DNA of 12,257 nucleotides from CAKSXP01 sp964539115 (GCA_964539115.1 CAZIHY010000060.1:1-12257); one strand, 5' to 3'; counted from the stretch's first letter, positions 5,539-12,257 are shown. The notes: a model not told the origin generated them from the letters alone. Numbers and translations: made by a program.

Positions 5539-6509
5539 CGAAGATCGGAAACATTGAGATAGAGGGCCGTCTGCTTTTGGCACCCATGGCGGGGGTGACC
5601 GATCTGGCTTTCCGCCATATCTGCATGGAGCAGGGCGCCGCGATGACGACGACAGAGATGGTGAGTGCAAAGGCTCTCATGTATCAGGACGGAAAGACGC
5701 GCGCTCTTCTTGAATCCATACCCGGCGACAGGCCGCTCGCTGCCCAGATATTCGGCAGCGAGGCCGATGTTATGGCTGAGGCAGCTATAAAAGCAAGAGA
5801 AATCTCCAATGCAGATATAATCGACATCAACATGGGCTGCCCCGTTGGTAAAATCGTCAACAACGGCGAGGGCAGCAGTCTCATGCGCGATCCCGAAAAG
5901 GCCCAGCGGATAATCGAGGCCGTCGTTTCAAAAGCGGGCTGTCCCGTCACCGTCAAGTTCAGGAAGGGCTGGGATAAAGGCAGCGTCAACGCCGTTGAGT
6001 TTGCAAAAATGTGCCGTGATGCGGGCGCCGCTGCCATTGCGATACACGGCCGGACCCGCACGCAGATGTACGAGGGCAAAGCCGACTGGGACATCATCCG
6101 CGATGTAAAAAGGGAGATAACCGATATTCCCGTCATCGCAAACGGCGATATATGGACCGCCGAGGACGCGGAGCACATATTACGATATACCGGCTGCGAC
6201 CTTGCCATGATAGGCCGCGGGAGCTTTGGCAACCCGTGGCTTTTTGCACAGGGCAGCGCCGTGATAGAGGGTAATGAGATCCCTCCCCTGCCCCCTCTTG
6301 CCGAGCGTGTAGACACTGCCATCCGCCAGTTTGAGCTCGCCGCCCAGTATAAGAGCGAAAGAATAGCCTGTCTTGAGTCACGCCGGCATTTTGCGTGGTA
6401 TCTCCGCGGCGTTCCGCACTCAGGATACTTTAAGCAGCAGATAGTGAAAATCGAAACGCTTGACGACGCGCGAAGGATAGCACAGCAGATAAAGAAAGAA
6501 CTGAGGTGA
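5535..6509 (+). CDS. dusB: tRNA-dihydrouridine synthase (DusB type)
   Basis: This FMN-dependent enzyme uses NADPH to reduce uridines to dihydrouridine in the tRNA D loop. The 324-residue protein begins with the Dus TIM-barrel signature LLLAPMAGVTDLAFR. The catalytic cysteine is C102 in DINMGCPVGKIVNNGEGSSLM. Downstream are VKFRKGW, the AIHGRTRTQMYEGKADW segment, IANGDIW, and MIGRGSFGNPWLF, all DusB-like. The start overlaps the xth stop (ATGA) and has no ribosome binding site of its own that I can see, so it is probably translated by coupling. In many Firmicutes DusB is next to other genes; pairing with trmB here makes a tRNA-modification theme. Subfamily DusB is likely, not proven. Confidence 0.93.
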   Translation: MTKIGNIEIEGRLLLAPMAGVTDLAFRHICMEQGAAMTTTEMVSAKALMYQDGKTRALLESIPGDRPLAAQIFGSEADVMAEAAIKAREISNADIIDINMGCPVGKIVNNGEGSSLMRDPEKAQRIIEAVVSKAGCPVTVKFRKGWDKGSVNAVEFAKMCRDAGAAAIAIHGRTRTQMYEGKADWDIIRDVKREITDIPVIANGDIWTAEDAEHILRYTGCDLAMIGRGSFGNPWLFAQGSAVIEGNEIPPLPPLAERVDTAIRQFELAAQYKSERIACLESRRHFAWYLRGVPHSGYFKQQIVKIETLDDARRIAQQIKKELR

Positions 6510-6513
6510 TGAA

Positions 6514-7125
6514 TTGACTCGCAGTGAGGAAATGAACATCATATCCAGGGTACTTGACGGAGACGCAAACGCCTTTGAGGCTCTCGTTATAGAAAACCAG
6601 CGGCAGGTTTACAGCCTTGCCCTCAAAATGACCGGAAACGAAGAGGACGCATACGATATCTCACAGGATGCCTTTGTCAAGGCATACAGGAGCCTTTCGA
6701 AGTTCCGCGGAGACAGCAAGTTTTCCGTTTGGCTGTATCGACTTACGAGCAATCTATGCCTTGACTTCCTTCGTTCACGCAAAAGGCGGTCAGCGGTCAG
6801 CACCTCATATACCAACGACGAAGATGAGCAGCAGGAGTTGGAGATCCCCGACGGCCGCTTCTCCCCCGAAACAGTTCTGGAAAAAAATGAGCTCCGACGA
6901 AGCGTAAACGCCGCATTGGAGTTATTACCGGAGGATTACCGGCAGATAATTGTGCTGAGAGAGATAAACGGGCTGTCCTACGACGAGATAGCCGAGGTGC
7001 TGTCTCTGGAGCTCGGAACAGTCAAATCCCGCATTTTCAGAGCGCGAAAAAAGTTGTGCTCTATTCTCTTGAAAGACGGGAACATTTCAGATAGGTTCCC
7101 GTCTAATACGGCAAAGGAGGTGTGA
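6514..7125 (+). CDS. ECF (extracytoplasmic function) sigma factor
   Basis: This RNA polymerase sigma factor, 203 residues, contains region 2 at about 20-92 (FEALVIENQRQVYSLALKM, then the -10 binding helix DAFVKAYRSLSKFRGDSKF, and WLYRLTSNLCLDFLRSRKRR). An acidic linker (100-125) leads to region 4 at about 131-185 (LELLPEDYRQIIVLREI, GLSYDEIAEVLSLELGTVKSRIFRARKKL). It resembles the SigW/SigM group. The start is TTG 6514 with GAGGTG 5 nt upstream; the ATG at 6532 has a site too close to serve. It is 4 nt after dus and 3 nt before the anti-sigma gene. I see no SigW-type TGAAAC promoter immediately upstream. Inferred: responds to envelope stress and is held off by the next gene product. Confidence 0.92.
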   Translation: MTRSEEMNIISRVLDGDANAFEALVIENQRQVYSLALKMTGNEEDAYDISQDAFVKAYRSLSKFRGDSKFSVWLYRLTSNLCLDFLRSRKRRSAVSTSYTNDEDEQQELEIPDGRFSPETVLEKNELRRSVNAALELLPEDYRQIIVLREINGLSYDEIAEVLSLELGTVKSRIFRARKKLCSILLKDGNISDRFPSNTAKEV

Positions 7126-7128
7126 TGC

Positions 7129-8088
7129 ATGCGGACTTGTGAAGAATACCGTGAGCTTATAAGCCTTACGATAGACAACGAAATAGCTCCGGAGGAAATG
7201 GTCGAGCTGCAGCGCCACCTTATGGAATGCGATGAATGCCGCCTTGTATATGACGCCTTTGCCGGCATCTCCGAGAGTCTTTCCGATGAACTTGTACAAC
7301 CGCCCAATAGCTTTACTGAAGGCGTCATGTTCAAAATCGGGCTCGAGCGCCCGTCCCGCAAAAAGCATTCTGTGTGGGGCCGTTTCGCCGCGATCGCCGC
7401 CTGTTTTGTCATCCTCGCAGCAGCCGCCTCAAAAATCGGCGTTGACAGATGGAAAAGCAACAGTACAACCGATGACTTATCTCCCCAGGCCGCGTATAAC
7501 ATGACGGATACTGTTCCTAATAAGCCTGAATCTAACAATGAGACACAGCTTTTTGACATTCCATCTGACGACAGCCAGCCGGCGCCCGATGGAAAAAACA
7601 ATAACGCCGACACCCCTACCGCTCCAACTCCGGAACCTCCTTTGCCCCCCGCATCTGATGAAGAGACCACCGTCGGCGAACCTGCGGATCCGCTTCCCGA
7701 GGATGTACCTGCGGAATCAAACGGCGACAATGATGCTTCTAACTCCGCGGAGGACGAGATGGCGATCCTGATGTCTCTGACCGAAGCTGAAATTTACACC
7801 GGCGGCCCCTCAGACACCGGCTCTGTCACACCGGACGTTTCAACAACAAATTCCGATGCGCTGGCCGCTCTGGCAAATCTTCTCTCTTTCTCCAAACTCT
7901 CCGAAGAAGACGCTCCGGATGATGACCCGCTGTTCACGATCATCGGCCGCAGTTCCGAAGATGAGGAAATCAAGATTTCAATCTGGCTTTCTGATGGTGA
8001 TCTTATTATCCAATTAGGAGAAGATAGCCCAGTTTATATCGCAAACGGCGCGCTGATTGACCTTCTTGACTTCATCAAAAATGCATAA
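7129..8088 (+). CDS. Membrane zinc-binding anti-sigma factor, RsiW-like
   Basis: This is the presumed inhibitor of the preceding sigma factor. The N-terminal 50 residues form a zinc-binding anti-sigma (ZAS) domain with C4, H30, C34 and C37, the same spacing as in B. subtilis RsiW. A hydrophobic segment at about 84-104 (FAAIAACFVILAAAA) is the single transmembrane helix. Residues 110-260 are Pro-, Asp-, Glu- and Ser-rich and probably disordered outside the membrane. A short ordered-looking end follows (ISIWLSDGDLIIQLGEDSPVYI). At 319 residues it is about half again as long as RsiW. AAGGAGG (7114-7120) is 8 nt before ATG 7129. Family knowledge predicts regulated proteolysis to release the sigma factor. 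It is last in the operon. Confidence 0.88.
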   Translation: MRTCEEYRELISLTIDNEIAPEEMVELQRHLMECDECRLVYDAFAGISESLSDELVQPPNSFTEGVMFKIGLERPSRKKHSVWGRFAAIAACFVILAAAASKIGVDRWKSNSTTDDLSPQAAYNMTDTVPNKPESNNETQLFDIPSDDSQPAPDGKNNNADTPTAPTPEPPLPPASDEETTVGEPADPLPEDVPAESNGDNDASNSAEDEMAILMSLTEAEIYTGGPSDTGSVTPDVSTTNSDALAALANLLSFSKLSEEDAPDDDPLFTIIGRSSEDEEIKISIWLSDGDLIIQLGEDSPVYIANGALIDLLDFIKNA

Positions 8089-8099
8089 CACTGCGCAAT

Positions 8100-8138
8100 A
8101 AAAACCTCGGCGTACTACTGACGCTGGGGTTTTTATTT
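8100..8138 (+). terminator. Terminator of the trmB to anti-sigma operon
   Basis: A 14-bp stem (8100-8113 with 8121-8134, two G-T pairs, 7-nt loop) ends in TTTTTATTT. It begins 11 nt after the anti-sigma stop. The DNA from 8139 to 8258 holds nothing that I can support. Confidence 0.85.
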
Positions 8139-8258
8139 CGGGTTGACCAGCTTTTTTCATCGATCTGGATATCCGGAGCTGATCCATTATCAGTATCAAT
8201 AAAATGATATTTAGATTTGGTCCGCTGTAATTAATTTTCGCATCTTATTTATTTTCCG

Positions 8259-8287
8259 TTGCAAGAATGCATACAAACTGTTAAAAT
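8259..8287 (+). promoter_or_regulatory. Promoter of degV
   Basis: -35 TTGCAA (8259-8264), 17-nt spacer, -10 TAAAAT (8282-8287) in an A/T-rich stretch. A second -10-like TATAAT (8293-8298) is nearby but its -35 is poor. Either gives a leader of roughly 20-32 nt. Confidence 0.6.
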
Positions 8288-8325
8288 ATAAGTATAATTT
8301 AGATTATTACAGGATGGACATAATT

Positions 8326-9213
8326 ATGAGCGATTATATTATCAGTTGCTGTTCGACGGCCGATCTATCTGCCGAACATTTTGAAAGCCGAAACATAAAA
8401 TACATCTGCTTCCACTTCTTTCTCGACGGAAAGCTGTATGACGACGACCTTGGAAAATCCATACCTTTTGACGAATTCTATAAGGCCATGGCAAACGGAG
8501 CGGAAACCAGCACATCTCAGGTCAATGTAGCTGAGTTCGTCGAATTTTTTACACCTTTTCTTCAAGCTGGGCAGGATGTCCTGCATGTCAGCCTTTCCTC
8601 GGGAATTTCCGGAGTCTATAATTCCGCATGCGCCGCGCGCGATATTCTTGCGGAAAAATTCCCGGAGCGAAAGATCTTTGTTGTCGATTCCCTCGGCGCG
8701 TCCTCCGGCTATGGCCTGTTCATGGACAAGCTCGCTGATCTCCGCGACGGCGGCATGGACGTTGAGAGCCTTGCACAGTGGGCGACAGACCACCGGCTTG
8801 AGCTGAACCATTGGTTTTTCTCAACCGACTTGAGCTTCTATATCAAAGGCGGACGTATCTCAAAGACGGCTGGCATTTTCGGCACCCTTCTCAATATCTG
8901 TCCGCTTCTCAATATGGACAACGAGGGCCGGCTTATCCCCCGCCAGAAAGTACGGACCAAGAAAAAGGTCATTCAGGAGATCGTCGACCGCATGGAAGAA
9001 TGCGCCCAGGATGGGCTTGATTACTCCGGAAAATGCTATATCTCCCAGTCATATTGTATTGAGGATGCAAAAGCTGTTGCAAACCTTGTTGAAGAACGAT
9101 TTCCGAAGCTCGACGGCAAGGTCGTCATAAACAGCGTCGGCACGACCATAGGCAGCCATACAGGCCCCGGCACCGTCGCATTGTTCTTCTGGGGCAAGCT
9201 CAGAGAAAACTGA
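8326..9213 (+). CDS. DegV family fatty-acid-binding protein
   Basis: DegV (FakB-type) proteins bind a single fatty acid; some present it to the FakA kinase for phosphorylation and phospholipid synthesis. The 295-residue protein shows the family layout: N-terminal STADLSAEHF, a TSQVNVAEF segment where the TSQ motif sits, and HVSLSSGISGVYNSA (the lipid-head binding loop). VDSLGASSGYG follows. The C-terminal half has YIKGGRISKTAG, LLNICPLL and GTTIGSHTGPGTVALFFWG. ATG 8326 has AGGATGG 8 nt upstream; an in-frame ATG at 8314 overlaps that site and is less likely. It is monocistronic, between its own promoter and terminator. The lipid specificity, and whether it works with FakA, cannot be told from here. 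Confidence 0.92.
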   Translation: MSDYIISCCSTADLSAEHFESRNIKYICFHFFLDGKLYDDDLGKSIPFDEFYKAMANGAETSTSQVNVAEFVEFFTPFLQAGQDVLHVSLSSGISGVYNSACAARDILAEKFPERKIFVVDSLGASSGYGLFMDKLADLRDGGMDVESLAQWATDHRLELNHWFFSTDLSFYIKGGRISKTAGIFGTLLNICPLLNMDNEGRLIPRQKVRTKKKVIQEIVDRMEECAQDGLDYSGKCYISQSYCIEDAKAVANLVEERFPKLDGKVVINSVGTTIGSHTGPGTVALFFWGKLREN

Positions 9214-9216
9214 TAA

Positions 9217-9262
9217 CAAAAAAACGCCTGTTCTCCGGTTTCGGAGAACAGGCGTTTTTTTG
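9217..9262. terminator. Perfect bidirectional terminator
   Basis: A perfect 21-bp inverted repeat (9217-9237 with 9242-9262, 4-nt loop) with seven A on one side and seven T on the other. It starts 4 nt after the degV stop and ends 12 nt before the stop of the minus-strand SufB-like gene, so it serves both convergent genes. Confidence 0.95.
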
Positions 9263-9274
9263 TTTTAACTTATC

Positions 9275-10195
9275 TCAGGCGAGGAATCCTTTGAGGATCC
9301 TGTCCTCCGCTTCTTCAGCCGTCAGACCGAGGGTCTGGAGCTTCAGAAGCTGGTCACCGGCTATTTTCCCGATCGCAGCCTCGTGGATGAGCTGGGCCTC
9401 TGTGTCGTTCGCCGCGATCTCAGGTATCGAGCGGATGCGGGCGCCGCCCATAATAATAGAGTCGCACTGTACATGGCCAAAGCATTGCGCGTTGCCAACC
9501 ATGCGGGGATAGAAAACCTGTTCTGACTTATCCTGTGCAACGCTTCTTGAGATGACGCGGCCTTTGGAATCCGCGCCGTCAAGGACGATCTCCATATTCG
9601 AGGTCGCCGTCTGCTTTCCATGGGTGAGCAGTCGCTCAGTCACAACGGCCTCCGCCCCGGCTCCGCAGACGATCTTCGTGTCGCGCACTGTTGAATCGAC
9701 TCCGCGAATCTGTACGGTGTCCATCTTAATGGAAGCGCCCTCTTCAAGATATACGACAGTCTGCGGGTTCATGACGCGCTCTCCCCCGCCGTCTCCCTCG
9801 GCATAATGCTTCTCAGAGTATGTCACATGGGAGTTTTTCCCTACATAGAAGGTGTGTACTCCGTCGTGCCTCGACTCCTGCTCACCGCAGTTGTGGATAC
9901 CACATCCCGCGATAATGGTGACGTCGCAATCCTCGCCTACAAAGAAATCGTTATAAACCGTTTCCTTGATCCCGCTCTCCGTTATGATGACGGGAATATG
10001 GCAAGTCTCGCCCTTCGTTCCCGCCTTTATCCGGATGTCGATACCAGGTTTATCTTCTTTTCCTGTTATAACAATATTCTCCGTGCTGGCGCGGCTGGCA
10101 CAGCCACAGTCCTTTCGGATATTGTACGCCCCCTTGGGCGTTTCCTTCATGTCCGCTATCTGCTCAAGCAGGGAGAGATCAGTTTCGTTCAGCAT
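9275..10195 (-). CDS. SufB/SufD-family Fe-S assembly protein, minimal Suf type
   Basis: This is a Fe-S cluster scaffold component of 306 residues, well short of classical SufB (about 470-495). The C-terminal core pattern is present: NAQCFGHVQCDSIIMGGARI, then IPEIAANDTEAQLIHEAAIGKIAGDQLLKL and a final EEAEDRILKGF. C238 and C244, and H271-E272, lie in the region that carries the cluster-assembly residues of SufB. A CGC (30-32) and several further cysteines lie in the N-terminal half, and the segment AYNIRKD is typical of the short family. GAAGGAGAG (16-nt gap from sufC) gives a strong start at ATG 10195. No sufD, sufS or sufU is nearby, so with SufC it matches the two-component layout described for the SMS/minimal Suf system, a link from memory. 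Subtype moderately sure. Confidence 0.88.
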   Translation of the reverse strand: MLNETDLSLLEQIADMKETPKGAYNIRKDCGCASRASTENIVITGKEDKPGIDIRIKAGTKGETCHIPVIITESGIKETVYNDFFVGEDCDVTIIAGCGIHNCGEQESRHDGVHTFYVGKNSHVTYSEKHYAEGDGGGERVMNPQTVVYLEEGASIKMDTVQIRGVDSTVRDTKIVCGAGAEAVVTERLLTHGKQTATSNMEIVLDGADSKGRVISRSVAQDKSEQVFYPRMVGNAQCFGHVQCDSIIMGGARIRSIPEIAANDTEAQLIHEAAIGKIAGDQLLKLQTLGLTAEEAEDRILKGFLA

Positions 10196-10211
10196 GGTTT
10201 ACTCTCCTTCC

Positions 10212-10934
10212 TCAGCATAGTTTTGGGCAGCAGCCCATCGTTCCGGCAGAGATTTCCGGCAGAATCTCTTCAGCGGAACCAGACCCGCTTATTTTTCCGC
10301 CTGAGATTATCACTACCTCGTCCGCCAGAGAAATTATACGCTCCTGGTGCGAGATTATTATCATCGTCGCAGTACGTTTTTCGTGTATCTGGCTGAAGGT
10401 CTCTGTAAGCCGTGCGAAGCTCCACAGGTCGATGCCGGCCTCCGGCTCATCAAAAATCATAAGCTCGCCGTGGCGGGCAAGGATCGTCGCGATCTCAACA
10501 CGCTTGACCTCTCCCCCGGACAGGCTGGCGTCAACCTCGCGGTCGAGGTAATCGTTGGCGCAGAGCCCGACCTGTGTAAGATATCCACAGCACTCGTCCT
10601 TGGTTACAAGTCGCTTGCCGGAGGCTATCGTGAGCAGATCGCGCACCTTCAGCCCCTTGAAACGGGGCGGCTGCTGAAAGCCATAGCTTATCCCAAGACG
10701 CGCCCGCTCGGTTATATTGAGGCCGGTTATGTCGTGTCCATTCCAGATTATCTGTCCTGATACAGGTTGGATAAGCCCCATTATTATTTTTGCCAGCGTG
10801 GTCTTTCCTCCGCCGTTAGGCCCTGTGAAAACGACCATTTTTTTGTCTTCTATCGCAAGGCTGAGATCCCTTATGATCTCTGTCTCCGCGCCCTCGTCGC
10901 TGACCTTATAGCATATATTCTTAAGTTCAAGCAT
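10212..10934 (-). CDS. sufC: SufC-type Fe-S assembly ATPase
   Basis: This is the cytosolic ABC ATPase that drives Fe-S assembly on its SufB-like partner. The 240-residue protein has Walker A GPNGGGKTT (38-46), Q-loop FQQPPRFKG (86-94), signature LSGGE (138-142) with the SufC-type KRVEI after it, Walker B LMIFDEPEAGID (158-169), and switch H196 in ISHQE. ABC signature LSGGEVKRVE and the QQPP segment are typical of SufC rather than transporters. It ends in an unusual GCCPKLC cluster of cysteines. ATG 10934 has AAGGA about 10 nt upstream. It precedes the SufB-like gene by 16 nt in one operon with the promoter at 10992-11021. Assignment as Fe-S related rests on family and partner. Confidence 0.92.
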   Translation of the reverse strand: MLELKNICYKVSDEGAETEIIRDLSLAIEDKKMVVFTGPNGGGKTTLAKIIMGLIQPVSGQIIWNGHDITGLNITERARLGISYGFQQPPRFKGLKVRDLLTIASGKRLVTKDECCGYLTQVGLCANDYLDREVDASLSGGEVKRVEIATILARHGELMIFDEPEAGIDLWSFARLTETFSQIHEKRTATMIIISHQERIISLADEVVIISGGKISGSGSAEEILPEISAGTMGCCPKLC

Positions 10935-10991
10935 TGCGGTGGTGTCCTTTCTGTCTGTAACAGTCAGGGAATAACCCTACGTGTAATAGGT

Positions 10992-11021
10992 ATTATACCA
11001 TATAGCTGAACATTTTTACAA
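10992..11021 (-). promoter_or_regulatory. Promoter of the sufC-sufB operon
   Basis: On the minus strand -35 TTGTAA (11021-11016), an 18-nt spacer and a perfect -10 TATAAT (10997-10992) preceded by TGG (extended -10). The transcript would start near 10985. Just downstream lies an imperfect dyad, AATAACC (10970-10976) with GGTATT (10989-10994), near the start site, possibly an operator; the regulator is unknown. Confidence 0.65.
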
Positions 11022-11091
11022 CGGTATTTCTAATAATCGTACCCTTTATACTATTATCGATAAAATCGATTGATCCCGAGATTCTTTGAAT

Positions 11092-11120
11092 TTGACTTGT
11101 TTCCCTTTTGCGCTTATATT
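11092..11120 (+). promoter_or_regulatory. Candidate antisense promoter
   Basis: TTGACT (11092-11097), 17-nt spacer, TATATT (11115-11120) on the plus strand, a good sigma-A match. Nothing is encoded after it on this strand; transcription would run antisense into the LysR gene. The stretch is A/T-rich, so a chance match is possible. Confidence 0.3.
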
Positions 11121-11170
11121 TATTAATGTAAAATTCGCAATTTTTGAACTATATTTTCAGCATAATTTGT

Positions 11171-11186
11171 AATTTATGCATAAATT
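11171..11186. repeat. 16-bp perfect palindrome after the LysR gene
   Basis: AATTTATGCATAAATT is a perfect 16-bp palindrome just past the LysR stop, in an A/T-rich 160-nt gap (11040-11203) between the suf promoter and the LysR gene. There is no T tract beside it, so it is not an obvious terminator. It could be an operator or a chance event in A/T-rich DNA. No gene is supported in this gap. Confidence 0.35.
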
Positions 11187-11203
11187 TCGCTTTGATTTTA
11201 TAT

Positions 11204-12109
11204 TCATTGTTCCGCAAGTATGTTTTTAATTTTTTCGATAAAGCTGTTGCAGAGTTGACTATGCGGCATATTTATGAGTCTGGCTGCTCCAAGCTCCAGC
11301 TTTGCGGCGCTTCCCTCGATTTCTATCGTGCACAACCTTCCGGCTCCTTTGCTGCGGCACTGTCTCCACCACAGCTCTGTCACCACCGCGCAGCCCATCC
11401 CAAGTTCGACAAGATTCGGAATGTCCGACTCAGAAAAACAGATAAATATATTGGTCGGGGTAAACATGTTGACGTCTCCAAACAAAACGTCAATATGATC
11501 CCGCAAAAAACAGTGCTCAATAGGCGCTATGAGCTTCACATCCGCAAGCTCATTCATACAAACGCTTTTCCTCTGCGCAAGCTCATTATCCTCCCTGACA
11601 AGCAGCAGCATTCTATCGCCGCTGAGCCTGTGCCACTCAATCTCCGGTCTGGTAATCCTGGAGTACGTCAGCAGCAAATCGGCGGTGCCGCTTAACAGCA
11701 TAGCCCCATTGTTTCCATACTCCTCGAACAGATTGGTAAAGCACATGCCCTTCTCTTCTTCAAGAAGCTGTCTCTCCGTCTCGTATACAATTCCCGAGAG
11801 CCCCAGCGTCTCTCCGCATGCTATATGCAGACGCATCCCTCCGTTTTGTTTCGCTAATTGCGCCATAATATAACCAGCATTATCTATTTCCGATACAATT
11901 CGTGCCGCTCTGTGCAGGAAGATGCGTCCTTCCGGCGTCAATACGATACCCTTTGCAGTCCTCTCATACAGCTTCAGCTCCAGCTCCGCCTCCAACTTTT
12001 TCAGAGCTGAGCTGAGCGTCGACTGAGAAATGTGAAGCTCTGCCGCCGCTCTGGTTATATGTTCGTATTTTGCAACAGTTACAAAATAAATCAGCTGGTG
12101 CACTTCCAT
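11204..12109 (-). CDS. LysR-type transcriptional regulator
   Basis: This encodes 301 residues, normal for the LysR family. The N-terminal winged helix-turn-helix is at about 1-60 (MEVHQLIYFVTVAKYEHITRAAAELHISQSTLSSALKKLEAELELKLYER, then GIVLTPEGRIFL). The rest (90-300) is the two-lobed inducer-binding domain; TADLLLTYS and MGCAVVTE fit that fold. ATG 12109 is chosen because AAAGGGGAGA lies 6 nt upstream; the longer frame begins inside the leader. It is divergent from an exported-protein gene (12215 onward), which is probably its target. The inducer cannot be told from sequence. A GC-rich hairpin (12133-12154) lies in its leader. Confidence 0.92.
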   Translation of the reverse strand: MEVHQLIYFVTVAKYEHITRAAAELHISQSTLSSALKKLEAELELKLYERTAKGIVLTPEGRIFLHRAARIVSEIDNAGYIMAQLAKQNGGMRLHIACGETLGLSGIVYETERQLLEEEKGMCFTNLFEEYGNNGAMLLSGTADLLLTYSRITRPEIEWHRLSGDRMLLLVREDNELAQRKSVCMNELADVKLIAPIEHCFLRDHIDVLFGDVNMFTPTNIFICFSESDIPNLVELGMGCAVVTELWWRQCRSKGAGRLCTIEIEGSAAKLELGAARLINMPHSQLCNSFIEKIKNILAEQ

Positions 12110-12132
12110 ACAGCGTCTCCCCTTTCTCCCGA

Positions 12133-12154
12133 GAGCGGCATCTCTCCGCCGCTC
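12133..12154 (-). other. Hairpin in the LysR leader
   Basis: GAGCGGC (12133-12139) pairs perfectly with GCCGCTC (12148-12154), 8-nt loop. It lies between the predicted transcript start (about 12153) and the ribosome binding site of the LysR gene, so it would sit at the 5' end of the message. A 5' stem often protects an mRNA from decay; this is inference only. Confidence 0.35.
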
Positions 12155-12159
12155 CAAAA

Positions 12160-12192
12160 ATCCTATCATGTATTGCGTTATATTTCAAATAA
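12160..12192. promoter_or_regulatory. LysR promoter with candidate LysR box
   Basis: On the minus strand TTGAAA (12188-12183), 17-nt spacer, TAGGAT (12165-12160) forms a promoter for the LysR gene. Over its -35, TTATATTTCAAATAA (12178-12192) is a TTAT-N7-ATAA dyad of the T-N11-A type bound by many LysR proteins, as expected for autoregulation. No clear promoter for the divergent gene is visible; its ribosome binding site is too close for one at 12173-12201. Confidence 0.4.
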
Positions 12193-12214
12193 AAATAATG
12201 AAAGGAGAAACATC

Positions 12215-12257
12215 ATGAAAAAACGCAGTTTATCTCTTGTTCTGGCACTGATCACAC
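12215..12257 (+). CDS. Start of an exported protein gene (cut by the window edge)
   Basis: Only 14 codons are present: MKKRSLSLVLALIT. AAGGAG (12202-12207) lies 7 nt before the ATG. The lysine/arginine start followed by a run of hydrophobic residues is the N-region and start of the core of a signal peptide or lipoprotein signal. It is divergent from the LysR gene with a gap of 105 nt. A substrate-binding protein of a transporter would fit such a position but cannot be shown. Confidence 0.65.
   Translation, partial: MKKRSLSLVLALIT

Noticed and set aside
6978..7730. Minus-strand frame of 250 codons opposite the sigma/anti-sigma genes
   Set aside because: Low-complexity Ser/Gly-rich translation that mirrors the codon use of the anti-sigma gene on the other strand.
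11150..11206. 16-codon frame overlapping the LysR stop (ATGA) on the minus strand
   Set aside because: No own ribosome binding site; it lies in the palindromic A/T-rich gap and is very short.
11144..11695. Plus-strand frame of 183 codons after the antisense promoter
   Set aside because: It overlaps the LysR gene in antisense, lacks a ribosome binding site, and does not read like a protein; only the promoter was kept as a low-confidence note.
1..12257. CRISPR array or tandem repeat array
   Set aside because: No regularly spaced repeats seen anywhere in the window.

Overview
The window looks like part of a Clostridia-type Firmicutes chromosome, most likely a gut Oscillospirales/Eubacteriales relative. 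Evidence: strong AGGAGG-type ribosome binding sites, GC-moderate housekeeping genes, a RsiW-type anti-sigma factor, a DegV protein, and a stand-alone SufC/SufB-like pair without sufS or sufU. The species cannot be fixed from sequence alone.

Left part (1-3743): an accessory, mosaic region with all genes on the minus strand. In transcription order it holds a stand-alone serine-recombinase 'recombinase' domain protein (3320-3670), a KilA-N protein (2689-3264), a single-motif phospholipase-D-like protein (1522-2631) and a BRO-N/DinD-like protein (358-1239). KilA-N and PLD appear to form a two-gene unit with its own promoter and a strong terminator at 1361-1396. The BRO gene has its own promoter and terminator. 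The PLD gene is visibly more AT-rich than the housekeeping genes to the right. The island lies directly downstream of the 3' end of a minus-strand tRNA-Pro(TGG) gene with encoded CCA (3862-3937), a classic boundary position, although no duplicated attachment site is visible here.

Middle (4080-8138): a compact plus-strand operon with promoter TTGATG-N17-TATCAT. It encodes TrmB (tRNA m7G46 methyltransferase), exonuclease III, a DusB-type tRNA-dihydrouridine synthase, an ECF sigma factor and its membrane zinc-binding anti-sigma factor, and ends at a rho-independent terminator. Gaps and overlaps are small (16 nt, ATGA overlap, 4 nt, 3 nt), so RNA modification, DNA repair and an envelope-type stress regulator are probably co-transcribed.

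Right part (8259-12257): a monocistronic DegV-family lipid-binding protein on plus converges on a minus-strand sufC-sufB-like pair through a perfect 21-bp bidirectional terminator. The pair resembles the minimal two-component Suf machinery. A LysR-type regulator (11204-12109, minus) follows and is divergent from the start of an exported protein gene cut by the window edge (12215 onward), the usual layout of a LysR regulator and its target.

The most notable candidate for something undescribed is the KilA-N/PLD pair in the tRNA-linked island. There is also a repeated sequence (12-bp identity plus a similar hairpin) on either side of the BRO gene.
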